Below, in pieces: positions 9,201 to 18,440 of a stretch of DNA of 21,047 bases. The notes under the pieces were generated by a model, which searched no databases, was not told the origin of the DNA, and was given only the letters and a program-made list of their open reading frames with translations. The stretch is from Folioceros fuciformis (taxonomy: Eukaryota; Anthocerotophyta; Anthocerotopsida; Anthocerotales). The position numbers and the translations under genes were made by a program. The stretch lies in assembly GCA_049999805.1 (NCBI GenBank), contig JBNGIO010005450.1, positions 1-21,047 of the forward strand, given 5' to 3'. How positions within the stretch are numbered: the stretch's first letter is position 1; each line of letters opens with the position of its first letter.

Positions 9201-10868
9201 CTTTTATCGCCCTTCCACTGCATATCAACTTTGGTAGGCAAGAGAAACGACGGCATACCTTCACCTGCTGACTTCATGCTTCCGACAGCCTTGATTCCAG
9301 AGGAAGCTTGTTGACTAGGAGAGGATAGGTTCGAAGTGGAGCGGATGACTCCGGCCATGCCATCTGGTTTGGCAGATCTACTGCTTTCACCGTCATTTGA
9401 AGCACTAGGCCCAGATAAATCTCCCACTCTATGAGAGGACTGTCTTAGAGTCGATCTGGGAGATGGTACCACAGGAGCATCGTGTCCACCGGACTTCACA
9501 CCACTTCGAGCCCCAGAAGTGATTCCACCAGCCATCCCAACAGAAACAAGAGGGGTAATAAACTTAACCTTCGACTCTATAGACTTCGAAGAGGTTTCCC
9601 GTTGCAAGGTTCGAACATGAAAACCGCCAGGGACCGGAGAAGAACTACTCCCTACAGCAGCTCTTTTGGTGGCAGGGCCTGCTGGTATTTCATCCATTGG
9701 TCTTTTCAACTGGCCATCCAGACTTGGAACATGTGGACTAACAGGAGAGCGAAAGTCATCCACCGACCTCTTGGTAGACCCTGGAGTGCTCTCACCCCCG
9801 AGTTTCTTAGCTGACCCCTGCCATTCATCAACACCTTTCAAATTGGTGCTAGCGGAGGTTCCTTCAACAGCAGATCGCTTGTAAGGAGGGCCACTGCTTG
9901 CTTCTTCTATTGGCCGCTTTGTAGGTAACGCTTGAGTTCCTGGAACTCCTTTCACTGCTCTTCTTCCAAATGTTTTCTTTTCCAGCCTTGCTCCGATGCG
10001 TGAGCGCACATTTCCAATGCCACTAACTTTCTTGCCAGTGACCGTTGATGGGGGTCGCATGCCAATGTTCACAGCAGACAGTGCAGCTGGCTGTTCAGTC
10101 TGCTGCAGAGGGTTCTCCCTTTGACCTGTCTTGCAAGCTTCACAAATCCAGGCTTCAGGAACTTCATCCAGGCGTTTTTGCATGCAATACCTGTTAGAAA
10201 GAGGACATAAATGATGTTAGCCACTCTGCTGAATCCACCAGAATACACCTTGTTGCAGTTGGAAATAAGAGTAGATTTAAGCCCGGGCTGCACATTTTCC
10301 ACCAAAATCGGAACTACTGGAGCACGCAGCCAGTATCCCATATGCTGTGACTTCTGGGACAGTTATCAAATTCAATCTGAAGAGGAGAACTGATGTAGAA
10401 TACAGTCAGACATGCCTAGCACTTGAAAAGATCTGGAAAAAACTTATGTGAATAAGGACAAACAGGTCACTTGTAATCGATCCCAGAACATCTACACAAA
10501 CGTGACAATCAGCACTGAGCAATAGGGCAACTCGTAACAAAGTCACGGACGACCTCTTTTCAAAGGAGGAACAAGAGGTATGAGATACTCACACATGCTC
10601 AGCACCCTCTCCACATATCGTGCAAACTGCCATGAGCTTCTCATAGCCAGCATCACCACAGATGTCACAGACTTGTCCCTGCACCAGGATTTGCGAGAGT
10701 TAAGCAGGGCAGGGCTAATTGTTCTTAAAAAAGAATCGCATGCCCACAGAAAATGGACAGGCCACGAAAGGGCAAACGTGTACTGGAGATGAACATCATA
10801 ACAACAGATGAAGTCCTACAGAAAGCAACACTAACGTCAAAGACTTCTGGTTCATTGGCCGCATCCAT
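6213..10868 (-). CDS. AIPP2: AIPP2/PAIPP2-like PHD-finger protein with SPOC-like domain (7 exons, 1,172 aa)
   Basis: Nuclear histone reader. In Arabidopsis, AIPP2/PAIPP2 PHD fingers bind H3 unmethylated at K4 and join the BAH protein AIPP3 and the Pol II CTD phosphatase CPL2 in a silencing complex. Coding exons in transcript order: 10868-10836, 10678-10593, 10190-8665, 8350-7108, 7016-6780, 6693-6563, 6475-6213. All phases join and the total is 3,519 nt. Start MDAANEPEVFDGQ. The PHD at residues about 15-59 has CDIC, CTIC, HVYC and WICEAC. A long Ser/Lys/Pro-rich disordered part follows, with KRP-x(2)-E/DE modules. SIDLNFPEE and RDWLDLNVKAE resemble EAR-type motifs. Then come a 24-residue tandem repeat and the SPOC-like domain (GRFAVLVKG to HPFLWGVFRAKK), including LQLEEVRRA, WPRQFQ, DDSIAFYFFP and DLVLRGAVVEGADLFVLPS. 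It ends in a polyproline tail. First exon codes only 11 residues. Confidence 0.9.
7155..7400 (-). repeat. 24-residue (72-bp) tandem repeat within AIPP2-like exon 4
   Basis: Three tandem units begin GAEDSSGGAVSLQRPG, GAEDSSSGRLNTQIPG and GAEDCSSGRLNLRRPG. A partial unit lies before them (FQRLRQHSQQLEV) and a truncated GAQGRQ after. The first two units are exactly 24 residues; the third is 26. On the + strand the block CCTTCCACT recurs at 7209 and 7281, 72 bp apart. The repeat lies in the disordered region just before the SPOC-like domain, keeps frame, and looks like a recent in-frame expansion. Confidence 0.9.
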
Positions 10869-11320
10869 TTTGGTGGCGTCCTCTGCCCGTGAGCCCTGAT
10901 TGTGTCAATCGATGTAGCTGGGATTCGACTCCTTCAGGGTGAAGGATGATAGGGAGTTCAGGAGCAACACCAAAGCTGCTCCACCTGTCATTTACTTGCG
11001 CCGGACGTTACATGCCCGCCCAAGGAAAAGTAGCGAAAATGGAGCCAAGGTAGGGTGGAAGAATGGGCGCTCCGCACCAGGACCACCTTGTCACATGCAC
11101 CTGCTACCTCAGTAGCCACCACCTCAGCAGCAGGCAGCATCCTCAATCGGGTGTCTAGTGTTTGGTGAAACCCCGAGTGTGACCCAGTTGTTGGTGCGCC
11201 AGCAGGGCAGGGCAGGGCAGAGCAGGGCACTGCAGACGCTGTCGAAATACTCTGTCCTTGTAGCCTAGCCTGAGTTAAGCCAGAGACGGGCTCATAAGCA
11301 CACCATCGATCGATCACAAA
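10869..11320 (-). promoter_or_regulatory. Presumed promoter/5' leader of the AIPP2-like gene
   Basis: No coding sequence is supported. On the gene's sense strand it contains a TGCCCTGC-type repeat (11203-11228 on the + strand reads as GGGCA units). No TATA box was recognised close to the start codon. The assignment rests on position only. Confidence 0.4.
11203..11228 (-). repeat. TGCCC pentamer repeat upstream of AIPP2-like gene
   Basis: The + strand reads AGGGCAGGGCAGAGCAGGGC, so in the sense of the downstream minus-strand gene it is a TGCCC/TGCTC pyrimidine-rich repeat, about 340 bp upstream of the start codon. Similar repeats occur at 12023-12048 and 18385-18434. Confidence 0.75.
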
Positions 11321-11975
11321 AGCATATCCCGTACGTTAATTACGCATTTCTTGGTCCAGCCATCTCAAATACCATGTACCGGCACCTCGCGCTTCATGAA
11401 AGCTTCCAATTAACAATAACCTGGCATCCCCCGAGCAACGCAACGCAACGCACCCGCGGGACCTGGTGACGCTGCGTGCATTTCCTCGCTCACAGCGTGT
11501 AGGCCAGGCGGGTTGAGCCTGCCGTGCCCTGCACTCCAAATTCCTCTTGGCAGTTCCGTGTCACACCACGAACCTGTACGGGAGAAACGTCAAATGCCTC
11601 TGCAGAGCAAAGGCAGCTCAATTTCCGTCGTCCCGGCCGCACATTGCAAGCGCAAGAGCGAGCAGCCGGGCCCGTAACATCGTGAAACAAATTTGCCAGT
11701 TGCGGACTCCGGCAAGCTGTGCAACTCTCGTCACGCACTCCGCTTCACGAGGTCAGTCGCCTTCCAGAAAGGGCCGGTGGCCATTTTCCGACACCCAGCC
11801 GCCGTGATAGAAGTGGACGCCAGTTCCGATGGCAGCACGGCGCGTGCAGCCTGATGTCATGGCGCAGCATCAAGCAGCCGCACGGGGTGATCGGCAACGC
11901 TCTTCGGCAAGACGCGGTCTCCGGGACAAGTGCGTTCCCGGTTCCCGCAACATATGTATGGGTTCTAAGTCTACC
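11321..11975. other. Non-coding stretch, no gene seen
   Basis: Short overlapping frames on both strands have no recognisable motifs, no splice-consistent continuation and rare-looking composition (Cys/Arg-rich). A small GCAAC repeat lies around 11438-11452. I interpret the stretch as intergenic, possibly the distal promoter of the unit starting near 12020. Confidence 0.4.
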
Positions 11976-11996
11976 CCAATGGACACCATATAAATA
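11976..11996 (+). promoter_or_regulatory. Candidate core promoter: CCAAT and TATA box
   Basis: TATAAATA at 11989-11996 followed by G matches the plant TATA consensus closely, with CCAAT at 11976-11980 just upstream. A start site would be expected near 12020-12030, inside a CCTTGCC/CCCTGCC pyrimidine-rich tract. No convincing ORF follows for over 1 kb, so it may serve mTERF5 through a long or spliced leader, or a non-coding RNA. Confidence 0.45.
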
Positions 11997-12004
11997 GTGC
12001 ACTG

Positions 12005-12050
12005 AATCTTCCCTTGCCTTCCCTGCCCTGCCCTGCCCTGCCCTTCCCGT
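12005..12050 (+). repeat. TGCCC pentamer repeat downstream of the TATA box
   Basis: Four adjoining TGCCC units in a pyrimidine-rich tract (about 12027-12046), starting about 30 bp after TATAAATA. This would place it at or just after transcription initiation, like a Y-patch/initiator-type tract. Confidence 0.7.
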
Positions 12051-12840
12051 CAGTGCAAAGTTGGGCTCGGCCGTGGCAGCCACATTCACCAATTTTTTTA
12101 CCCCTTTGGGATCTATTTAACTATGTATTGCCGCAGGGCCCACGCCTCGCCTCGTCTCCACACAATCACATGCTCATGCGTCAGTCTCCATACAGCACTG
12201 CCTCATTATTTTGTCTCTCCTCTTCTTAAAATTTTCAAATTTAATAATAATATAATAGTCCTTAACAAACCACCACCTTTTCTTTCCAGTTGGAAATGGA
12301 ATGGAAATTTGAACGCCTTCACTCTTTTCACTCTGCCTTTCAAAACTACACTAAACTAAACTAAACCTCGGTAATCATTTGTTATATTATTTTCTCTCTC
12401 TTGTGTGCCATCTACAGGCTGGTATTCTCTCCCTACTCTGCTTTGCGGGTTCCTTGGACGTGCCGTGGCGATGTGAGTTCCAAGTGTGTGACAACCCGCT
12501 AAACATCTGTTAAACCACATTCCAACTTCCCTAACGCGTTTCATGCTAATCTGGTCGAAAGTCAGTTGTGGACAGTCAACAAACTTTGTCCCAAAAGCAA
12601 TGGATGCAGACACCTGCGGGACAAAAAAGCAAATGGAAGCCACAACAACCCCACCCCTTGCTTTCCTTGCCCGAGCATCATGGACCTCGGCTACAACCCC
12701 GATCCTCCGATCACAGCTTCTTCCTCTTCCTCTTCGTCTCCCTACTTTAGAGCGTGCAATGTGGATCTGATGGCTTGCTCCCTCCTGCTAGCCAAGGTTT
12801 GTAGGAAGAAGAATGCTCCTATCTACGTCGTTTGATGAGG
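12051..12840. other. Non-coding stretch, no gene seen
   Basis: Contains an AT-rich pocket around 12225-12260, a short CTAAA tandem repeat at about 12350-12366 and frames without recognisable domains. It could be leader or intron sequence of a transcript from the 11989 promoter; nothing in it can be assigned as protein-coding. Confidence 0.4.
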
Positions 12841-12844
12841 TATG

Positions 12845-12906
12845 TGAGGAGAGGAGAGGAGAGGAGGGGAGAGGAGAGGAGAGGAGGGGAGAGGAGAGGA
12901 GAGGGG
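12845..12906. repeat. GA-rich microsatellite with 20-bp higher-order period
   Basis: GGAGA-type purine repeat. At 12851-12870 and 12871-12890 an identical 20-bp block (GAGGAGAGGAGAGGAGGGGA) is repeated, and a third partial copy follows. Homopurine/homopyrimidine DNA of this kind can form triplex structures and is prone to slippage. Confidence 0.9.
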
Positions 12907-13334
12907 CACCGTGTTGTGTGGTTTCTGGATGAATGAACGCCCTCTCCCTAATCCAAAAGCCAAGGCTTTCCAACAGCGGGGAACACGAATGTCATGTACC
13001 GCATGTACCATGACAAAGGGTGGTCCACCAATGGCGTGAGGCGGCTCTGCCTGCCTCCCTCATCACTCTAGTAGATAATGCATTTCTGAATCATCGTTGT
13101 CTAATTCGCCCATGGACCTGTCGTTTCCACCAAAGCGTGGAGAGCACCTGGTTGCCTCCCATAGGTTAGCGTGTTCCATGGTTCTCACGCAAAAGTGGAG
13201 CCATTCAGTGGATCGAAGCTCGGCGGTTGTGGGGAGGTTTGGCTGGTCCTCCAAAGGTGCTGCAGCTCGCGGCCACGGCTTGGTTCGATCCTCGGAGTAA
13301 CGTCGTGGGGTGATCGGATCCGGTGCTCACTCTG
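12907..13334. other. Non-coding stretch and presumed promoter of mTERF5-like gene
   Basis: No supported gene. An in-frame TGA at 13311-13313 lies 24 bp before the chosen mTERF5 start, bounding that ORF. No TATA box was seen immediately upstream. Confidence 0.4.
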
Positions 13335-15110
13335 ATGCCCGTTGGGCTTCAGCCCAGCCCTCAATCGGCGGGGGTGGGAGGTGGGTGCCTCCGCGCAGCC
13401 GACTCCCTGGGATGGCCGCTCCACGTGCTGCGCAACTCTCGTGCGTACGCCTGCTCCAGGTCGAAAAGGCAAGAGACGGTTGCCTACGGTGTGGCCAACA
13501 GGGAGGCTCTCGAGATTGGTGGTTTGAAGGCTGCTGCAGGTGGGTGTGTCGTGCTGAGTGTGCTCCCTTGGTTCGTGCTCTTTAGCTGCTTGCCTATGGG
13601 CGGTCGCTGTGGCTATGTGACAAGAAGGAGCCCTTCAGCCTGTTCTTGCAGTTGGTGGGCGGACATTGGGGGAGCTCTTGTTGGAAGGAAGCCAGTTTGC
13701 TTGGGAACGGGAGAAGTCTAAGGGGATGGTGATTCAGTTTCTGAAAGATAGAGGAGTCAGTACCGTGACAGCTAGACAGACGGTGAACAGGTCTCCTGTG
13801 TTCCTGGGACACCTTCTCAGTCTGCTGTTCTGCAATTTCCAAAGCCAAATTCGAGCTGGTAATGCCTGCTACCTTAAGCCATTGCCAGTGCCCGTGCCAG
13901 TGCAGTGGAACCTCCTGCTGCTGATAATGTGCACTCCAGTGCTTGTGGTGCTCAACTATGCCCGGTGGTTGTTGCAGGAAGAGAGTTGACAGCACACGAA
14001 ATCACCAGCACCCTGCACCCTTATCTGGAAAGTCTGGCCTTGAAGTACAGAGAGGGCTTGGTGGATGTGTTTCTGAGCTTCCCAGACCCGCCCAGATCAA
14101 GGAAGGCATCGAATGGGACCCCTGTCTCCGGAAAAGATGCAAGCGACTTACGACATGAGTACATGAACTATCCTCACCTGCTGAGCAATATAGTGGATGG
14201 CGAGCTTCGGCCACCCCTCCTGTACCTGCTCAGTCTGGGCCTGACTGAAAGCCAGATGGAAAATATTGTGAGAAGATTCCCTGCAATCGTAAGCTACAGT
14301 GTGAAGGGGAAGCTCAAGCCCATGGTTGACCTCATTCTGGCTATGGGAGTCCCTCCCTCAGACATTCCCAAGGTGGTCGTCAAGAGGCCACAACTTCTAG
14401 GGTGCAGTGTGGCGGACAACATGAAACCGACCATGGCGTACCTGGAAAGCCTTGGGGTGGAGGCGGAACAGTGGCCCAAGATGCTGGTGAAGTTCCCCCA
14501 CGTCGTCACCTTCAGCCAGAGTAAGCTGCAAGGTTTGGTAACCTTTCTGTCAGAGCTGGGTATTGCGCCACCGTTGCTTGGTAGGCTGTTGAGCAGATTT
14601 CCATCTCTGACGGGGTACAGTGTGGAGGCGAAGCTGAGACCCATCACAGCCTACTTCCGTGAGCTGGGGATCACGGATGTAGGTGGCCTCGTTCTTCGTT
14701 CTCCACAAGTTTTGGGCCTAAGTCTGCAGGAGAACATCAAACCTACGGTAGACTTCCTCCTGAGTTTAGGTCTCACGGAACAGGACGTTGCAACAGTCCT
14801 TCCCAGGTTCCCGCAGCTGCTAGGTCTGAATGTTTCCAACAACTTGCGGCTCAAAGCAGAGTTCTTGGCCGAGGTTGGTAGGGACTCGTCGGAGGTGGTC
14901 GATTTCCCACAGTACTTCGGGTACAGCTTGACCAAAAGAATCAAACCTCGATTGGAAGCCGTCGCAGCAAGCGGGATACCGTGGACGTTGAACCGGACAC
15001 TGACCACGGCGGACGGTGTCTTCAAGGCCACCATTGAGAAGGAAAAAAGGACTCTCTCCGCCAGGACTTGGTCTGTGCATCTGTTGCGAAATGGGCGTAG
15101 ACCAGATTGA
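13335..15110 (+). CDS. MTERF5: mTERF5/MDA1-like organelle transcription factor (3 exons, 514 aa)
   Basis: Mitochondrial-transcription-termination-factor family protein closest in pattern to Arabidopsis mTERF5/MDA1, a chloroplast nucleic-acid-binding factor that causes transcription pausing at psbEFLJ. Exons 13335-13539, 13652-13858 and 13978-15110 join in phase 1 at both introns (112 and 119 bp). The first about 70 residues are a variable, Arg/Ser-bearing presequence, plausibly a plastid transit peptide. The conserved order is AWEREKSKGMVIQFLKDRG, RSPVFLGHLLSLL, GRELTAHEITSTLHPYLESL and VDVFLSFPDPP. A ladder of mTERF repeats follows, each with a 'FP..(L/V)..S' or 'RPQLLG'-like turn (FPAIVSYSV, RPQLLGCSV, FPHVVTFSQ, FPSLTGYSV, SPQVLGLSL, FPQLLGLNV, FPQYFGYSL). 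The start at ATG 13335 follows an in-frame stop; a start in another frame near 13410 would not splice in phase. Length fits the family (about 490-510 aa). Confidence 0.9.
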
Positions 15111-15351
15111 GTATCATCCTCTTCTCTCCCGCATTGCGGTCGAACATCATTCCACATGACGCGACACAGTTGAGGGCCTTGTCCCATCCGTTTCAGAGCC
15201 ATTTTCCCATCGGTCTCCCGTGAAACACGTACCCTGTTCTGTTCCTCGGTTGTGCATTGATAAACTCTCTTTCGACCCATTCACTTCCTTTTGGTGCCCG
15301 CCATAGCTGACGACGTCGGCTTCTCCGTCGCCGCGGACGCCATTCTGCACC
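15111..15351. promoter_or_regulatory. Short intergenic region between mTERF5-like and GDSL genes
   Basis: These 241 bp must hold the mTERF5 3' UTR and the promoter/5' UTR of the GDSL gene, which lies in the same direction. No TATA box or structured element was recognised. Confidence 0.4.
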
Positions 15352-16917
15352 ATGGCAGCGTTGGGAGTGGCTCGATGTGTACAGATCTTTGTCCTGTCCG
15401 GATTGTTTTCCTTGGTCCTGTCAGATTCATCGGTACGTGTGAAGCATGGAGCTCGCTCCCCGCCCATTTTTGTGTTCGGTGCGTCCCTGGTGGACATGGG
15501 GCAGAATGCGGCAGCATTACCCTTTCATTCGTACTCCGAGTTCCCGCCGTACGGAATGGACTTTTTCGGCAAACCAGCCAAGCGCTTCAGCAACGGCAGA
15601 CTTTTCGTGGATTTCATCTGTGAGTCCTCTAACCCTGTGTTGGTCATGGCAAGGTTACAGCCAAGATAGGACGCATCCACTTGCTAAGAGTAGCGATGGC
15701 ATACAGCTGAGGCTCTGGGTCAGGAGTATCTGCATCCATATCTGTCCCTCCAAACAGGGGTATATGAGCAAGGAGTAAATTTTGCTTCCTCTGGATCAAC
15801 TGCCACTAACAGTACCCTATCGGGCGCAAGGATCTTCAATGGCTTGTTCGAGTACACAAGCAACGGCATATTCTCCTTGCTTGTTCAAGTGGATCAGTTC
15901 CGGATCTTCAAAAGCGCAGTGGAGGAAGCCAATGCAGAAGGTTGGCCGGCCCGGGTCGTAAGATGTGCGTCACAGTTATGATTCTTCCTTGGTGTGACCC
16001 AGTGTTTGAAGGCAACACACACTTCGTCTTGTAGGACGCAAAACTCCCCTATCGAACGATGACTTCTCCAAAGCTGTTTACATCTTGGAGACAGCAAACA
16101 ACGACTATCTAGCCTACGGTTACCAGTCACAAGACTTATATGCTAACGACCTAGTTACTTCAGTTCTGCAGAGTATGGAGCAGTCTCTCAAGGTACTCCT
16201 TTTTCCTCGGACTTTGCACCAAGTTCTTATTCTCTGACCTCAACCTACTTCTCTCACATTATGTGAGTCATCAGCCTTGCAAATGTTGTCACAGGTGTTG
16301 TACGAGGAAGGAGCTCGGAAAGTCATAGTTCTCAATCTTCTCCCGCTTGGTTGCATGCCAATAGTCTTGGGAAAGAATCTAGGCACGGGGGATGCCCTGG
16401 ATCATGATGGTTGTGTAAGCAAGTTTAATGAGCTTTCTGCTCTACACAACAAGAACTTGGAGCCACTGATAGCTAGGCTGAACAGCGAGCTTGCAGAGCC
16501 AGGTTTCTTCGTCTTCGACATCTACCGGATCTTCATGGATGCCATCACAAATCCTTCTGCACACGGTACAGTCACGTGTGTCCAGACTCTAACCTCAGAT
16601 GCTGGTGCTCGGTTTGCTAGCTCATGGCTGTTTCGCTGTTATCAGGTTTGCAACATGTGCTCATCAGTTGCTGCGGTTATGGAGGGGAACCGTACAATTA
16701 CAGTGATGAGGTGCATTGTGGTGGCTTCGGCTACGTCGACGGTGTGCTGAGAAGCGCTTCCACTTGTGAGGATCCTTCAACCTACTTGTTCTGGGATTCC
16801 TTCCATCCGACAGAAACCTTCAACAGGCGAATTGCTGATGCTTTTTTGAGCGGAGATTATATGCAGCCCAGACTTGTCATTAGAGGAAATACGTGTGAAG
16901 GGGATCGCATTCAGTAG
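15352..16917 (+). CDS. Secreted GDSL esterase/lipase, ENOD8/fucosidase-like clade (5 exons, 400 aa)
   Basis: SGNH-fold hydrolase predicted to act on ester substrates in the cell wall or apoplast. Exons 15352-15619, 15707-15940, 16035-16192, 16295-16565 and 16646-16917 join in frame, the usual five-exon layout of plant GDSL genes. An N-terminal signal peptide (residues about 1-24) precedes block I, FVFGASLVDMGQN: the nucleophile Ser is kept but the motif is GASL, not GDSL. Other landmarks: PPYGMDFFGKPAKRFSNGRL, block II GVNFASSGST, block III ETANNDY (family GxND; here ANND), LPLGCMP, CCGYGG, and block V WDSFHPT with catalytic Asp and His. The exon-2 donor (GTTGGC at 15941) is weak; a better-looking GTAAGA at 15958 would break frame. 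Possibly altered activity because two active-site Gly/Asp positions are changed. Confidence 0.93.
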
Positions 16918-17486
16918 TTGAAATGGTTTCAATTGAGACAAGTCGTGTGCCAGCACCACGAAACAATCCTTACGATTTGTGAGGCGATTCCCTCTGTTAA
17001 AAAAGTTCTGCAGACTAGTTTTCCTCATGAAGAGTAATGGAGACCTTGACGTGGTATCTAGAAGGCTATATTTGTACAGGAGACTCTGATGAAGAAAATG
17101 ACAGAACACTCTCTCTAATCAGTTGACACGGCTATCTGAAAATCAAATCACGAGCACTCCAGGACCACCAGATGGAAGTGCACCATCAGGTAACTAGTCT
17201 ACAAAACTGCTACCAGAGTCTAGCTTGCCCTCTTTAGAATGGAGGGGGGTACAGAATTCGGAAATAGAAGTTGCTACAAAGATGGAGTGGTCCGTGATGA
17301 AGGACCCTGCTGATGCATCCGCTATGGCCAGATATCAAACCTTCATCCTCGTTCGAATCTAATACCGCCAGGTCCGAATCCTCCTGCTGCGAATCTGATA
17401 TGGCCACGTCCTAATCCTTCACTCCTGCTTCAGCTTCAGTACCGGAAGTAGACCCAGAGCATGCAATTCCCATTGCAACCTGGACC
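16918..17486. other. 3' intergenic region between convergent GDSL and YIP4 genes
   Basis: About 570 bp without a supported ORF. It holds the two 3' UTRs. Imperfect repeated phrases (TATGGCCAGATATC around 17322 and GATATGGCCA around 17396; CGAATCT/CGAATCC steps at 17350-17395) are too short to assign. Confidence 0.45.
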
Positions 17487-18287
17487 CTAATTATTGGCGA
17501 GGACAAGGAAACCTATAGAGATATATAAGAGAAGAACAGGAAAGACTGCCAGGGCTCTCCTGGCAGGAGGCACAGCTCCACTCACAAAGGGATAAGCTGC
17601 CCAAGAGCTCCACATCAGAGTGACCAGAACCGCGATGCCACGAAACAGCTTGGGCCAGTTGAACATGCAGAACACAGCTCCAACGTCCAAGGGGAAAAGA
17701 CAGTACCCCAGCACGCTGAGGCTCTGGAAAAATATGATGGTGCCCCCGAGCAGCTGGACATTCAATGTGAGTAAAATGGCGCCAGCAGAGAGCGTCGCAA
17801 ACACCACGGCGAAAGTCTCGGACCTATTCTGGCTGGCGGAGGTGGACAAGACAAGAGCCAGGAGGATGATGAAGAAGAAAGGCCCCCACAGATCCCAGTC
17901 CCTCAAAGCCTTCCCCGGATCCTCGCGATACGGGTTGGGAAACACGACATTCAGCAAATTATTCCACACCCGGAACAGATCTCTCTTGATGGTCTCCCAC
18001 ACGGGCTCCGTGAGCGTGTCGTAATCGTGGCCGCCACCAAACCCCTGTGCTGCGATCCCGGTCTCGGAGCTGGAGCTCCGAGATCCCGGAATCTGGGACG
18101 ACAGCGAGGAGTAGAGCAGCGGAGCCGTGGACACCGGTACCGTGACCCGCGGCGGGCTGGACGGCCTCGCGGGCTGCTCTGCCGGCGCCGGTGCGTCGCT
18201 CCTGGGAGGCGGCACCGTCAGGCTGAAGAGGCTCTCGATCTCGTCTATGTCCGACTGCGAGGTAGGCACCTTGGCGTAGGGATCCAT
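17487..18287 (-). CDS. YIP4: YIP4/YIPF6-like Yip1-domain Golgi membrane protein (intronless, 266 aa)
   Basis: Yip1-family integral membrane protein. In plants YIP4a/b work with ECHIDNA at the trans-Golgi network in secretion of cell-wall material. The start is [13 protein letters not shown] at 18287; the frame stays open upstream but only through a low-complexity TGCCC repeat, so that extension is not credible. The N-terminal about 110 residues are cytosolic, Pro/Ser-rich, with an acidic [11 protein letters not shown] helix. [22 protein letters not shown] leads into the Yip1 domain with the hallmark DLWGP motif, [25 protein letters not shown] and about five membrane helices; stop TAG at 17487-17489. 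Length matches YIP4/YIPF6. Lack of introns, next to intron-rich neighbours, could mean an ancestral intronless gene or retroposition; the 3' flank shows no obvious poly(A) relic. Confidence 0.92.
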   Translation of the reverse strand: MDPYAKVPTSQSDIDEIESLFSLTVPPPRSDAPAPAEQPARPSSPPRVTVPVSTAPLLYSSLSSQIPGSRSSSSETGIAAQGFGGGHDYDTLTEPVWETIKRDLFRVWNNLLNVVFPNPYREDPGKALRDWDLWGPFFFIILLALVLSTSASQNRSETFAVVFATLSAGAILLTLNVQLLGGTIIFFQSLSVLGYCLFPLDVGAVFCMFNWPKLFRGIAVLVTLMWSSWAAYPFVSGAVPPARRALAVFPVLLLYISIGFLVLANN

Positions 18288-18384
18288 CTCCGCTGGACTG
18301 CACACTGCGCGAGAAAAAACGCACACTCCCACGCCACCCGCTAAACCCTGCCTGCTCTGTTCCCGCAACAGCTGCAGCAGACCA

Positions 18385-18434
18385 GAGCAAGGGCAAGGGC
18401 AAGGGCAAGGGCAAGGGCAGGGCAAGGCAAGGCA
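18385..18434 (-). repeat. TTGCCC hexamer repeat in the YIP4 leader/promoter
   Basis: The + strand reads GCAAGG/GGGCAA units; in the sense strand of YIP4 this is TTGCCC repeated about five times, then TGCCT units, 100-150 bp upstream of the start codon. It is therefore likely in the 5' UTR or core promoter. It resembles the TGCCC tracts at 11203-11228 and 12005-12050. Confidence 0.85.
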
Positions 18435-18440
18435 ATGCAC

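Noticed and set aside
11547-11807. Forward ORF of 86 codons
   Set aside because: Arg/Ser/Cys-rich chance composition, with overlapping frames of similar length on the other strand.
12356-12643. Minus-strand ORF of 95 codons upstream of mTERF5
   Set aside because: No recognisable family and no splice-consistent partner exons. It cannot be supported as a gene.
14651-15280. Long minus-strand ORF of about 209 codons
   Set aside because: It is a shadow of the mTERF5-like exon 3, whose repeat structure is unmistakable.
15941-15963. Alternative GDSL exon-2 donor GTAAGA at 15958
   Set aside because: It is a better consensus donor, but it ends in phase 0 while exon 3 requires phase 1; using it would shift the frame away from LSNDDFSKAVYILE.
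17340-17400. Possible tRNA-like GTTCGAATC element
   Set aside because: It resembles a B box only; no A box, acceptor stem or cloverleaf could be drawn around it.
2689-18287. A coordinated cluster or new multi-gene system linking organelle and chromatin genes
   Set aside because: The genes belong to known, unrelated housekeeping families, face different directions and act in different compartments. Adjacency alone does not support a joint function.
18288-18440. N-terminal extension of the YIP4 frame with a Cys-Pro repeat
   Set aside because: The extension is translation of the TTGCCC repeat; the MDPYAKVP start agrees with family length.
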